A DNA stretch of 64,000 nucleotides, taken from Leptodactylus fallax. Lineage: Eukaryota; Chordata; Amphibia; Anura; Leptodactylidae. Numbering within the stretch: the stretch's first letter is position 1; each line of letters opens with the position of its first letter. Location: assembly GCA_947044405.1 (NCBI GenBank), contig CAMRHE010000076.1, positions 6,058,001 to 6,122,000 on the forward strand, written 5' to 3'. A model generated the notes under the pieces. It worked only from the letters and a program-made list of their open reading frames with translations. It had not been told where the DNA came from and did not search any database. This document shows, piece by piece, positions 36,698 to 48,187 of this stretch. The position numbers and the translations under genes were made by a program.

Positions 36698-38089
36698 ACA
36701 CAGCACCACATCTGTCCATCAATTGTGTACGGCATTAGAGCTTGGCCCCTTTCACTTCAACTCACTTTAATGTGTTTGAGACAGGGAAAATAAATGGGCT
36801 CCCCATTGAGGACTGGTCTGGTGTGAGGTCGTAGCTATCATAGTAGCACACATAACATCTTCCATGGGGTCCAGAAGCTGAAGGAGCTCACGGGCAAAGG
36901 GCAGTTAACAATCTCTGTGTTTCTGCCATTGTGAAAGAGGAGAAACGTGGGGAATAGGGACGGAAGAAATCAATAGAGGCAAGGAGTAATGGGGTGAAGA
37001 GCCCTGCAAAGGGTCACTGGCCGCAGAGGGTGGTCATGGCTGGGTGGGGGTCCATGTTGTGCTAAAGGACTCCAAGACTACCTGCTATGTCCTTAGTCAT
37101 CTGGTGTGAATGATGAATGTGCTACAGAGTTGCAAATATTAAGAAATACATAAATAAATTGTTATCTCCCCATCGTCTCCCCTTTTCTTAAGAAACCTTG
37201 AGTCTGCATATAAAGCTCAGTTTACATAAAACTAAACAGCAATACAAAAGCATAAAAATAATGCAGTTCAATACAACGGTATGAATGAGTTTACACTTGA
37301 GCGCTGTCATTGACGACCACATGTTGCTTCTTGTTTTCTTATCTTTCATGTGCTGAGAATATGAGCTGGGAAGTGGTGAACATCATTAGCGGAAGTTACT
37401 AAAGGTCCCATGGAGATGTAAAAAATGGAAGAAACATATTCTTTTGTATTTAGAAATAGCTTCCCGCCGGGCGATAAGCAGACTGTTATCTTCTGTGTAC
37501 AGAGATGTATCATTACGTCTTTATTTCATAAGTTATTCCAGGCTTCCCATGGCTTGATTGACAGCTGTCAGTCACTGTGCTTGACCATCAGGTCAAGGTC
37601 TCTGAGTGCTTTAATTCAGGGCATGTTAAACACTACATTGTACCTGGTGAATAGCCCTGCGACCCAGCAAAGACAAAGACATAGCATTAGCTGTAAAGAG
37701 CCTCCTTTATCTGTCTGTCTTTGTGTTGCCTTTCATGCTGTCAATCTCAGTTACGTCTCTGTTATATGGCAGGAGTGACTGTTCCAGACCATTTCTTGTA
37801 TGTATACAGTAGGATAGAGCTCAGGGAATTTAGTGTCACTATCATACTGAAGCTTACCCTTCTATCATAGATACACTATACACTACGATACATATTTTGA
37901 AGAGTAACATTTCCTTGTCCGCTTTACATGGCTGCTGAAATTGTAGACAAGACTCACAGAACATTCTGAAGTCCACATTGTATTCTTGCTTTTACTGAAT
38001 TTCTCTGATTGATTTGTAGTCTAGTTGTACCAATGTAAAAATGAAAAGAATTAGGATCTCCGATGCTGCTATATTAAAGAGCACCTTTA
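36698..38089. other. Non-repetitive sequence, candidate regulatory patch
   Basis: No repeat family is recognised between about 37100 and 38040. At 37555-37564 the text TGATTGACAG matches the PBX-MEIS composite consensus and overlaps the palindrome TGACAGCTGTCA (37559-37570), which holds MEIS cores on both strands and an E-box. This lies in a 117-residue open frame (37425-37778) with no recognisable protein signature. A conserved non-coding element is a plausible reading. Confidence 0.4.
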
Positions 38090-38420
38090 ACTCCCTTCAC
38101 CAATTCCTTGCATTCCCCAATAGGTGCCACTTTACTGATTCCGGTGCAGTTAGAAATTTTTTCTAGCCCCCACCGTTCCTGAGCAATGGGTGTTGTTAGG
38201 TTCAGCATCCAATATGCTAAATGAGCATTCTACTGTCAGGTGGGTTGTCCTTGGGTAGAGTATATAGTCTGGCATTACCAACCTGACAGTAGAGAACCTA
38301 ATTAGCATATTGGCTGCTGAAACCAAAACCAATGACTGCTCAGGAACGGTGAGGACTAAAGAAAAAATTTCAACAGTTGCAGAATCAATGGAGCGGCACC
38401 TCCTGTTGGAGGAGAAGATG
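38090..38420. mobile_element. Foldback (long inverted repeat) element
   Basis: The left arm AATTTTTTCTAGCCCCCACC then GTTCCTGAGCAATGGGTG pairs with TGACTGCTCAGGAACGGTGA then GGACTAAAGAAAAAATT on the right. Inner arms CTACTGTCAGGTGG and CCAACCTGACAGTAG flank a centre near 38253. The left edge carries ATTAAAGAGCACCTTTAAC. No protein. The minus-strand frame at 38150-38332 spans the palindrome and is spurious. Confidence 0.8.
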
Positions 38421-39529
38421 AAAAATTCTCTTCATCTTAGCAGCATTGCAGATAATCTCCCAGGAGGCATTGCTGCCAAGTTACTTTCTCTACATGGGGT
38501 CTGTTCTCCTCCATAATGCCATGCACGTACACTTCCTGATTCTGTGTCTGATGCAGGGTGGGCACACACTCCCATCCTGCTAAGTAGAGGACCAATGCAT
38601 GTGCCAGTAAAGCTTTCCCAGGCTTTCTCTGTCAGTCTGCAGGCATAAAAGTCTGCTTCAATGGACACGCCCTGGCCGAGCAGTTAGGTTCCTAGCTTCT
38701 TAGCTACTGTGTTTGACCTTGACAATGGTCTTAATCAATTCACCCCAATGTCTAAGTTTCTTTAAAAAAAAAAAAAGCATTGATTTATAGAGAGCTACTA
38801 TCCAAAAGGTGGCGCTAGAGTGAGCTTTTCTTGTTAGCATATTCTTTTCCCAGAATTCCTAGTAGAGCATGCATGGACTCTACACATTGCAAGGTCACCT
38901 GCAAAGGCAGTTTTCCTAAGAAGACATAATACCCCTTCTGACCAATGTTTTAATAAAGCAATCTCTAGAGGTTCTATAAAGAAAGCAGGTCCAGTTTTGG
39001 GGAAATGGTCAATGCAACAATGAAATATGAGTGCAATTCATAAATGGCTGGTGGAGGTGTATCCTCTACAGGCTAGTAAATACATCCCTGGCTAAAGTGA
39101 GTGGAGGGACTACACGTACATAGATTTTTCAATAGAAACCGTGACTAGGTCATAAAAGCAGAGTTTAATGTGTAACCTAAGGTTTTGTCGGGTGACCTCA
39201 CCTTTCAGGGTCTCATTTATCCTTTTATTATTTAGCTGATAATTTATTTCCTGTCTTAATAGAGAATACCCTTCAGTCGTACCATACTGTGTTATCAGCA
39301 TATATTGTACAAGCAATCCCAAATCAACTGATTACATTGTCCACTCCTGATTGTTTAGTATCCAAGGTGAGTAAATGTCCTTTAAGGACACTGCAGGTGT
39401 TATATGAAAGGGGTGAAAATCAGACCAAAATAAAGAGTGCAGTGCAGGGTAGTCAACAGTGAGGAGCAAATACCAAGGAGCTTTTAAGCTGCTGTGAACT
39501 GTGGTTTCTTAAAGAACATCTAGAAATGC
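38421..39529. other. Intergenic sequence with a repeat fragment
   Basis: TCCAAAAGGTGGCGCTAGAG at about 38802 is a dispersed motif found inverted at about 48253-48275 (CTCTAGCGCCACCTTTTGGA). A 12-bp A run lies near 38763. No gene. Confidence 0.45.
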
Positions 39530-40431
39530 TTAAAGGGTTCTTCCAGGATGTAGGATAGATCATCAATAGCAGATCAGTGGAGGCCCATCAAATGGCACCC
39601 CTGCGATCAGCGATTTGAAGGGACCACAGGGTCCAGATGAGTGCTGTGATCTCTTCACTTCTTACCAAGTACAGCATTGTGTCATGGCTCTGCTTGGTAT
39701 TATAGCTGACCTCCATTCACTTTAATAAAAATGAGCTGCAAACAGGCCACATGGCATTGATGGTGACATCACATGGCTTGTGAAGTGGAAGCAGCACTAA
39801 ATAGAGTAGGAATGCCCAGTGTCAGACCCCTCCGATCTGATATTATGATATTAAGCTTTTGCATATTATTATTCAGAAGCATAATAAACATCTATACTCA
39901 TCTTCCTCACCTCTCCCAGATGCTCCCCCTGGGTCATGCTCTGGCCTGTTCCAGTTTCCTTGGTGACATCACATACCTTGGGCTTACCACTGAGGCCTGT
40001 AATTGGGTCTCAATGGTCACATTGAGTATGCCAACATCCAACATCATGACAGAGACAATCAAAGGCCTCAGTGGTCCCCACCAAGGGGGTAGCGAGTCAA
40101 CCTAGAGGCTGGAAGACGACCTGAAGAAAGCACTAGTTGCCACAAGGATGTCCAGGATAGTTGCTGGACAGTGACTATAAAAGATTATTATGTTTACACA
40201 CCTCCATTTATTATACTCTGGGGTCTGAAGACCCCCCAAAAGTATAATAGTGGCTCATTTGTGACAAACCTCCAAAGTTTTGAGTTTGACTCAAGCCTGA
40301 AATTTTTGGAAAATTCCGGTCAAACCTGCTTTGATTCGAACTGGTTCGCTCAGTTCTAGTCATTCCGATCAAATCCAACACAGAGGACTTATTTTGTGTT
40401 CAGGGTTTTCCAAAGTGGACAACCCGTTTAA
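39530..40431. mobile_element. TTAA-flanked MITE interrupted by a hairpin-family copy
   Basis: TTAAAGGGTTCTTCCAGG starts at 39530 and GGACAACCCGTTTAA ends at 40431, resembling inverted ends with TTAA at each edge, as in piggyBac-type MITEs. Interior text to about 39835 (TGCGATCAGCGATTTGAAGG, TGGTATTATAGCTGACCTCC) belongs to the family at 58841. 39850-40361 is a separate insertion. Confidence 0.55.
39850..40361. mobile_element. Hairpin-family element, copy G
   Basis: The hairpin ATTATACTCTGGGGTCTGAA with GACCCCCCAAAAGTATAATA lies near 40208. The right end GGTTCGCTCAGTTCTA matches the family terminus. The left arm contains TATACTCATCTTCCTCACCT and the GACATCACAT module of other copies. Confidence 0.6.
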
Positions 40432-41748
40432 GTAATGGCTGAAATTTTTTTAAAAAGTCAATAGAATAGTTCAAATGAAGAACTTACGTATTTAATGCTG
40501 ATTTTCTTCTTTTTCTGATCCTTTAACAATACGTTTCAATGAATCTTGAGGAACAAAAGGTTGAGCACGGTTTATCTTCATCAATAAGTATTATAATTAT
40601 GTGACATCACGATGACAGAACAGTTTTTTATGTTATTTTATAGCCTATGTTCATTCTATAAGATCCAAGGCTATGATACTATAATAATGTAATAGCATTG
40701 TAAAAGTGCATTCATGTTTTGTCCATATATCTACAAACGCTGTACAGTATTACTAGACGAAGCTCTGGCTTTGTTTCTTGTCTCCTCATATAAGACTATT
40801 GTACTGAAGCCATTAACTTTCAACTCATATTGTCATTAATAATCCCCCGCTTGTAACACATGAAGAAAATTGCCATTGATACCACTATTTCTACTGGGAA
40901 ATATTCAAGGCAGGATGAAAGATGACCTGTTTGTGGTATCGGTTACACTGCCAGAGCTGGCGTTGTAGGGACAGAGCAGGGACAGACCCTATCTGGTTTC
41001 CCATACATGTAGAAGGTTCTCCAGGAAGGGGACAATTAGTTTCCTCACAGGAATCAGAACTCAAATACATATGAATATTACTGAGTGACAGAGGATGAGG
41101 AAGGAGACGGGTTAAAACAGGAAAGGGACTGAAATATTATATGGCCTGCATTGTGAAATGTTTATGCTAGCACCAAATAAAGCAAGTCATATAATGCTTA
41201 GTGTGATACATATGTGTCTATTGCAGATTCAAATGTGAATATCACTTTAAGAGTCATATGGAAACAAAAAATGTAGCAACTATGCAAATAATCTTCACTA
41301 AAAATATCCATCTGTTTTGTTTATACAGCTCTGATGAAGGTCTATGTGTCTCCTTGGTTACAGACTACAAACAAACCCTAGGTGTAGTCATTTGTTAAGT
41401 TGGCTGTCACTCGTCTGGCTCACAACGGTTGCTCATGACTCCTTATCCCCTACACATCTCAATAGGCAGAAGGGAGAAAGATGCTGCCAGACACCTCTCC
41501 AGTTTTTCCTCACATAAGAACAAAGGACCAGGCATGTTGAAATTAAACATGCCTGACCATTCTTTCCATTGACCTTTTTAATTGAGATCAGGGTACCACT
41601 ATACACCTTAGCTAGTTGGCCAGTTTTGGTGAAGGGTCTGGCTGACATTGACCTAAAGTATATGGCCACCTTTTCCATTTACCCTCTGTTTGTAGGTTAG
41701 CAAAAACACTAGACAAATGGAGAAACACGTGACCGTAAGATCAGACTA
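40432..41748. other. Intergenic sequence, nothing recognised
   Basis: Non-repetitive. The frame at 41433-41678 (minus, 81 residues) has no recognisable motif. Confidence 0.45.
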
Positions 41749-41838
41749 CTCACAGCCAGGGGCGCACCGCTAATGAGGCGAGGTGAGGCGGCCGCCTCGG
41801 GCGGCACTGTCCGGGGGGCGGCATTTTACTATTTAATG

Positions 41839-41990
41839 TAAACCAGCCCAGGACAGGCCGCTTTAAAAAAAAAAAAAAAAAAACAGAGCTGAGCGCGGCC
41901 TGTCCTGGGCTGGTTTACAAGACGTCGCATCTCAGCGCAGGCGGCGATACAATGACGTCATCACGCCGCCTACGCTGAGACACAGACGTC
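41839..41990. repeat. CpG-rich double palindrome inside the hAT-like element
   Basis: A 23-bp arm at 41839-41861 is perfectly complementary to 41895-41917, enclosing an A19 run. Next, 41921-41946 pairs imperfectly with 41964-41990, and the palindromic CRE-like octamer TGACGTCA sits at 41953-41960 in the loop region. GC and CpG content are far above the surrounding DNA. Confidence 0.85.
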
Positions 41991-42235
41991 GCGGACAAGA
42001 GGAGGAGGCGGCGGCTGCATCAAGGCATCGCAGGTGAGTATAGCTTTTTTTTTTATCTATATAAATAGGCCGTAACCTGTTGGAGTATCCCCGGCAGGTC
42101 AGGGCCTATTTATTTACCTACCCGCGTCTGCTCGTGGCCGCCCCCGCTTCCCCTTCTGCTATGGGCCGCAGAAAGGGAAGCGGATGCCGCTGTGAGCGGC
42201 CGCGGGCATCGGTAAGTTAGGCCGCGGGCCGCAAA

Positions 42236-42575
42236 TACTACTATTATTATACTCCGGGGTCTATTCAGACCCCGGAGTATAATAATCGGAGGCCTAGGGT
42301 TGGTGAGGGAACATAAAAACCAGTGTTACTCACCTCCTGCGATCCGATGTAACTCGGAGCAGGCTTGCGGCCTCTGGTGACGTCATCAGGTCGCATCGCC
42401 GGCCTGATCACGTGACATCTGTGCGCAATTAAACAGGGCCGAAAGCTGCAAGGAGTGCACCGGTGTCCAGGATAGGTAAGTAACTCTGGTTTTTATGTTT
42501 GTATTCTCCCCTGGGTCTCCAATCATTATACTCTGGGGTCTGAAAAGACCCCAGAGTATAATAATAGTTCATGGG
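42236..42575. mobile_element. Hairpin-family element, copy H, with two hairpins
   Basis: TATTATACTCCGGGGTCT pairs perfectly with AGACCCCGGAGTATAATA at 42245-42284 around ATTC. A second hairpin, ATTATACTCTGGGGTCT with AGACCCCAGAGTATAAT, lies at about 42526-42563. Between them are CTCACCTCCTGCGATCCGAT and ATAGGTAAGTAACTCTGG, the family's arm modules. This is the clearest copy of the hairpin core. Confidence 0.75.
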
Positions 42576-43155
42576 TGGTCCACTATGGGGCATAATACCC
42601 TGTGCAGGGACCACTGTAGAGCATAATACCCTGTACAGGGGCCACTATGGAGCATAATACCGAGTGCAGGGGCCACTATAGAGCATAATACCGAGTGCAG
42701 GGGCCACTATAGAGCATAATACAAGTGCAGGGGCCACTATGGAGCATAATACCAGTGCAAGGGCCACTATGGAGGATAATACCAGTGCAGGGGCCACTAT
42801 GGAGCATAATACCCTGTGCAGGGGCCACTCTGGAGCATAATACCAGTGCAGGGGCCACTATGGAGAATAATACCGTGTGCTGGGGCCACTATAGAGCATA
42901 ATACAAGTGCAGGGGCCACTATGGAGCATAATACCAGTGCAGGGGCCAATATGGGGCATAAAACTGTGTGCAGGAGTTGCTGCGGAACATAATACCGTGT
43001 GCAGTGGCCAATGCGGGGCATAATACCATGAGCAGGGGCCACTATGGAGCATAATACCGTGTGCAGGGGCCGCTGAGAGGCATAATACAGTGTGCAGGGG
43101 CCGCTGCGGGCCATAAAATTGTGTAATACTGTGTGCAGGGGCTGCTGTGGAACTT
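42576..43155. repeat. 30- to 31-bp minisatellite, about 18 copies
   Basis: The unit is GGGGCCACTATGGAGCATAA then TACCAGTGCA or TACCGTGTGCA. Copies differ mainly at the AGTGCA/GTGTGCA junction, so length alternates between 30 and 31. Minus-strand frames rich in HSGPCTGIML are translations of this array. It lies inside the hAT-like element. Confidence 0.95.
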
Positions 43156-44225
43156 TATAGTGTGTGTAAATGGGGCGCTATAAACATGGGCTATGGCACC
43201 TGTTTATATTATACAAGTCTGTTTATAGTGGCCGTGTGATGTAATTGTAGCCTTGTCACATACTGTAGACATGTACAGGACGAGGCTGTAGTTACATGAC
43301 ATGGCCGCTATGAGATGAATTACACTATGTAAACAGAGAAGCGGTCACGGCGCTTACACAGGTACCATTCAAACAGCTGATCAGTGGGGTTCCTGGGTTT
43401 TTGAACCCCACTGATTAGTTTATTAATGACCTGGAAAACCTTTTAATTAGTTAACACCTGGGGTATTATTAATAAGGGGCACTATTTATACAGGGTACAC
43501 ACGGACATTATTAATATAAAGATGCATTTGGGGGTATTATTCATTATGGGGGGTTATATCATATATTTTATAATTGGGGTAGCAGCAGGATGGGGGCTTT
43601 GTGTAGGTGAGGACAATGTGGGTTGATGCCTGGAAAAGTGAGAAGCCAAAGATGTCTGTGTTGCAAACTTTACAGAGACAAGTCACAGCTGGAAGAAGTG
43701 GTCATGGCGGTCCGGAGGGAAGAGAAGGGAAATGTGAAGGATTAGTCAGAGACGTCACCTGTAAGTCACAGAATGTTACTGCCCTGTATTCACCTAAATG
43801 ATAGAGGATAAATACCTGAGTGATGGGGGTCTGTCTGCTGAGACCCCCACTGAGCCTGAGAATTGGGTTTTTCCCCCCACTAGGTGGGAATTCAGCCTGA
43901 CCGCAGCCATATATATAGGTGTGTCACTTGGTGGATGGACGAACCCGCGTGGCTGTCATTCACTTTGATGGCAGTGCCAAAGATACCCGAAGTCCAGTAC
44001 TCAGCTATCTGCGGGGCTCCTATTATAGAGAATGGGGGCCACGTGGGCTCGTCCATCCACCAAGCAGAAGATGTGGGAAGTTACTTTCATTGTTAATGCC
44101 ACGTTGTTGATCTGATACTGAAGTAATACAGGAAGAAGAATTCTTAAAAACTGTTTTATAACTTTGTGTATTGTGTATATTGTGCGACGATAACAGTGTG
44201 TTAAACTAGTAGCATGGAAACTCAG

Positions 44226-44257
44226 TTTTTTTTTTTTTTTTTTGGGGGGGGGGGGGG
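44226..44257. repeat. T18-G14 homopolymer junction
   Basis: Eighteen T are followed directly by fourteen G, just inside the right terminus of the hAT-like element. Confidence 0.95.
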
Positions 44258-44320
44258 CGTCTTTCTATAGTCCGCCTCAGGCAGCAAAGAGGCTAGGTTC
44301 ACCACTGATCACAGCCCATC

Positions 44321-44349
44321 ATCTACCTATCTATCTACCTATCTCTATC

Positions 44350-44380
<31 letters not shown>

Positions 44381-44569
44381 CTATCTAAAAAGAGAAAACA
44401 TAAGCACAGCCTCAGAAAAGGATGGGTGCGATTCATCTTGTGCCCCAGCTGGAAATTTCTAAAAAAGTTATAAAGAGAAAATAAGGCAGCACTCCAGATG
44501 TAGTGAAAAAATGTAGTTTTAACGTCATGGAGTTGTAATGTTTCTGTATAACTCCACGAGGCCTTTGCC

Positions 44570-44602
<33 letters not shown>

Positions 44603-44669
44603 TATCTATCTATCTGTTATATATCAATCTCTCTGTCTGATAATAATAATAATAATAATAATAATAATA
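44321..44669. repeat. CTAT and AAT microsatellite cluster
   Basis: CTAT runs at about 44321-44386 and 44571-44615, and (TAA)n at 44641-44669. The intervening 44387-44570 contains AAGGCAGCACTCCAGATGTA, related to the ACAGCACTCCATAGGTTG of the tandem block that follows. Confidence 0.9.
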
Positions 44670-44689
44670 TCTATTTTGCATCTATCTCC

Positions 44690-44815
44690 AAAAAAAAAGC
44701 ACTCCATAGGTTGAACAAAAATGGAAAATAGACTTTATATAGGTCCTTGGCTTTGATCTTTTCTGTATGATAGAGTGTCCAGTTTTTCTTCTTTTTTTTA
44801 ATCTATCTACTTTGC

Positions 44816-44849
<34 letters not shown>

Positions 44850-45200
44850 TTTTCACCTATCTATTTACAAAACAAAAAAAAATGACAGCACTCCATAGGT
44901 TGAACAAAAATGGAAAATAGACTTTATATAGGTCCTTGGCTTTGATCTTTTCTGTATGATAGAGTGTCCAGTTTTTCTTCTTTTTTTAATCTATCTACTT
45001 TGCATCTATCTACTTTGCATCTATCTATCTATCTATCTATCTATCTATTTTTCACCTATCTATTTACAAAACAAAAAAAAATGACAGCACTCCATAGGTT
45101 GAACAAAAATGGAAAATAGACTTTATATAGGTCCTTGGCTTGGATCTTTTCTGTATGATAGAGTGTCCAGTTTTTCTTCTTTTTTTAAACTATCTACTTA
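44690..45200. repeat. Three tandem copies of a unit of about 190 bp
   Basis: ACTCCATAGGTTGAACAAAA begins copies at 44701, 44890 and 45089 (spacings 189 and 199). Each copy continues with TTATATAGGTCCTTGGCTT, ATAGAGTGTCCAGTTTTTCT and a CTAT microsatellite. The spacing differs because the CTAT part varies in length. The unit could be a fragment of a retroelement end that was duplicated with its microsatellite. Confidence 0.93.
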
Positions 45201-45880
45201 GATACATAGATGCATCTATCTATCTATCTACTTAGCTATGTTTCTATCTTATCTATCTACATTATAGCCACATTGTATCAATCTACTATCATTGTTTGAA
45301 ATTACTACAATTAACCATTTTATCTTTCTAATACAATAAATGCATCCCTCTAGAACTCCAGACAATTTTGTAAGGCACACACATGCTTGCATTACACACA
45401 CACATACCATATGCTTATCAAAGGAAATATTAGATTTATACACATTCATTAGAAATTCATCGAGAACATATCCCAGAATGGTCCTGAGTCACAAACAATT
45501 CAAAACAAATGCATAAAATATTTGCTGGGCTGGTTTTGGAGCGCTGCATTTATGTATGACTTCAAATTTTAAATATTAACTGCATATGAAATGTAAAATA
45601 TGCATATGTGCAGATTGGTAATTTGGTTCACAGAAATAATTTTTTTCCAGTTTGAAGACATGTCCCTATTGATGGTTTCTGTGAAAAATCTTTGGGGGGT
45701 AAAAGACAAGGCAATTACAGCCTACATTGTAATTCTATTCATCTCATGTTCCTGACGTTGATTAGCTCAGTCCTCTTGTACAATCTGTGTTATCACTGTA
45801 ACTATGACTGCAAATATGATTAAACTGTCAACATATGTATTGTGCTCCTATAAAGCCAGGTGCCATGAGGCATAAGTATG
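45201..45880. other. AT-rich non-repetitive sequence
   Basis: 45440-45850 has no tandem or terminal repeats and many ATGCAAAT/ATGCATAT-like words (for example TGCATATGAAATG, TGCATATGTGCAG). It is a candidate conserved non-coding segment only by appearance. Confidence 0.35.
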
Positions 45881-46328
45881 TAGGCAAAACATAAAGTAGA
45901 AAAAATATTCAAAAATGTGGCCCTAAAAAAATAAAAAAAATAGAATAAAATATGTGCAATTCAATAATATATAAAATTATACAAATAGAAGATAAGCGTA
46001 AAAAAGAACATTTATAAGCATGTAAATAAAAATAAATTAATCCATAAAAAAATAAATGAATTCAAAGAATGAATGAAACGGCCACAAAAATTCTGACGCA
46101 AGAATAACCAATATCCACTTTCTTTATACACTAGAAAGACATATTGTGCTTGTCACATGTGCTAAAAAGCATCAAAACCAAGTGATAGAGGGAAAAGACA
46201 TTTTTCAGGGGTGTATCATATGGGTGATAATAATATACAAAAATAGAGCGTAATGAAACACAGTATGTCATAGCATGATAACATAGGGAATAAATAGTCA
46301 TAATTATATATAAGCCATATGTATGTAG

Positions 46329-46371
<43 letters not shown>

Positions 46372-46860
46372 TGGAATAAAAAAAAATATCAAAATAAAAA
46401 CCATAATCGGTACAGATAGATCCAAGTCCAAGCTACCATATACTACTAACTAGTTCTACACAAGGTATTAGCACTCTTGCAACCACTTCTTTACCCCAGA
46501 CTCCAGATGCTAAGTATATAACAGAGCAAATTTAGAAATGTGTCCATAAAAAAATAAACCAATTAGTACAAATTAAATATAAAATTATATTTTTATTTTT
46601 AAAACTGAAAATAAAAAAAATCTGACCTATATTAATAAATAAAAACATAATAATAATAATAATAATAATAACTAGGCTAAACAGAAAATAAAACACATCT
46701 AGAAATGAGTCCATGAAAAATAAATTAATAAATAAAAAAAATTACAGAAATGAAAACAATACACATAAAATACCAAATTCTAAAAATAAAAAAGTTGAAG
46801 TATATAAACTGTAGGCTAAATATAAAGTAGAATAAACTTATAAATGTGTCCAAATGTGGA
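45881..46860. repeat. A-rich degenerate tandem region with (TA)n
   Basis: Phrases such as AAACATAAAGTAGAAAAAAT, AAATGTGTCCATAAAAAAAT, AAATGAGTCCATGAAAAATA and AATATAAAGTAGAATAAACT recur at about 45888, 46536, 46704 and 46817. They point to several decayed copies of one unit. (TA)n is at 46331-46368 and (AAT)n at 46648-46670. Overlapping frames are not genes. Confidence 0.65.
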
Positions 46861-48187
46861 TATATATGTATAGTATGTCAGAAATAGAACTGAGAACGGT
46901 AAAGATGGTATACCCTCTAATTATTTATGGTCAATTATCAATTGCCAGTCAACATTCTTATACTTCAGAATAATTGTGTGTCCGCTGTCTGTTGAGTTGT
47001 TGTAATGGAGAGTTTCATCATGGACATGACAGCTTTGAGGCATGTTCTTTCTCCCCCCAAACAAAGACCATCTCCTCCTCTCCCTTTTACAATGACACTT
47101 CTCAAACCACGAATAGAGAGTTAAGAAAGGGAGCAATGACGAGTTGACACCAGTATTCTAAACCAATGCTTCCTTTACATTTGGTCATTATCCAGCCAAG
47201 GTTTAGAATTATTTGCATCATAAAATGAAAATAAAACCTAAAACATTTTTTAAGTTACGATGTTTTCATTATAGGAAGATAGAAATTTTACTGAGTTTTG
47301 AGTTTATAACGTGAGTTATTTTTCTCTTTTATTGTTATACACTGTTCCTTTATGTTCCACTGAACAACTCTAAAGGGGACTCTCTTTCTAATTCCCATTA
47401 CAATGCCAAATCATTCTTCCTTACAGACTCTTTGTTATGGGAACCTGGCAATCACAGATGAAAAGTACTAATCAGTTAGAAAAAGACCTATTTTTGTGCA
47501 CAAAAGTAGCAGTCATAAGAAAAATACCCATTGGTCATGGGTGAGAAGGAAAGCTTGCCAAGGATTTTACCACACAATAGTCTTTAATAAGCCCATTTTG
47601 CTTAAAACCTGTGCACTTAGCATGCAAAGGTTGAAGACTTTACATTCAAAGTCTCCCAACATTCAGCAAACAACATATTCATTAGTGGAAGAATCCACAT
47701 TGAAGGCAGCCATTAACCATCTAATAACAGTTTATTTGGTTTATTTATATATGGATAGTTTTATAAATATGTTTATTTTATTTTATATTATTTTATTATA
47801 TTTTATAATAAATTATTATTATTATTATTATTATTGTCGGATGGTATTTACTATACCATAAATCAAGTTTTTCATTTCTTCTCTGCAGATCTCATACTTA
47901 TTAGATGTGTCTACATTATACATTTTACAAACATTTATTTATGAGTAATGTAAGAACTGAAAAACACTGTATAAAAAATTAATTTACAATAAATTAGGTA
48001 CAACAGAATATTTTTCTTTGTCATCTTGGTTTTTGTATATTTGCCAAATGAATTCCAAAAAAATAGTTAAAAATAAATTAATATACACTATATAGTGTAC
48101 AAAAACAAGTTCAGTTCTGAACCATTATGTAAATCTATCTATCTATCTGAAAGGTAATATTATTATTTTTATTATTATTAATAATGT
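46861..48187. other. Intergenic sequence, (ATT)n at 47812-47835
   Basis: No gene. The 121-residue frame 47496-47861 runs into the ATT microsatellite and has no motif. Short CTAT run at about 48134. Confidence 0.45.

Larger units (their letters stand above)
41757..44307. mobile_element. Large hAT-like non-autonomous composite, 2.55 kb
   Basis: The left end CAGGGGCGCACCGCTAATGA and the inverted right end CAGTGGTGAACCTAGCCTCT share the CAGNGGNG(A/C)ACC terminus of the element at 57877. Flanks CTCACAGC (41749-41756) and ATCACAGC (44308-44315) match at seven of eight bases. Inside, in order: a CpG-rich core with two strong inverted repeats (41839-41990), a nested hairpin-family copy (42236-42575), an 18-copy minisatellite (42576-43155), a MITE fragment (43370-43445) and a wide inverted pair (43927-43952 with 44039-44064). 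No transposase frame is present. Confidence 0.75.

Noticed and set aside
37425..37778. 117-residue open frame over the PBX/MEIS-like site
   Set aside because: No recognisable protein motif. Absence of stops may be chance or reflect non-coding constraint.
42676..43114. Minus-strand HSGPCTGIML repeat protein
   Set aside because: Three overlapping frames arise from the 30-bp minisatellite. Unit length alternates between 30 and 31 bp, which breaks any long frame.
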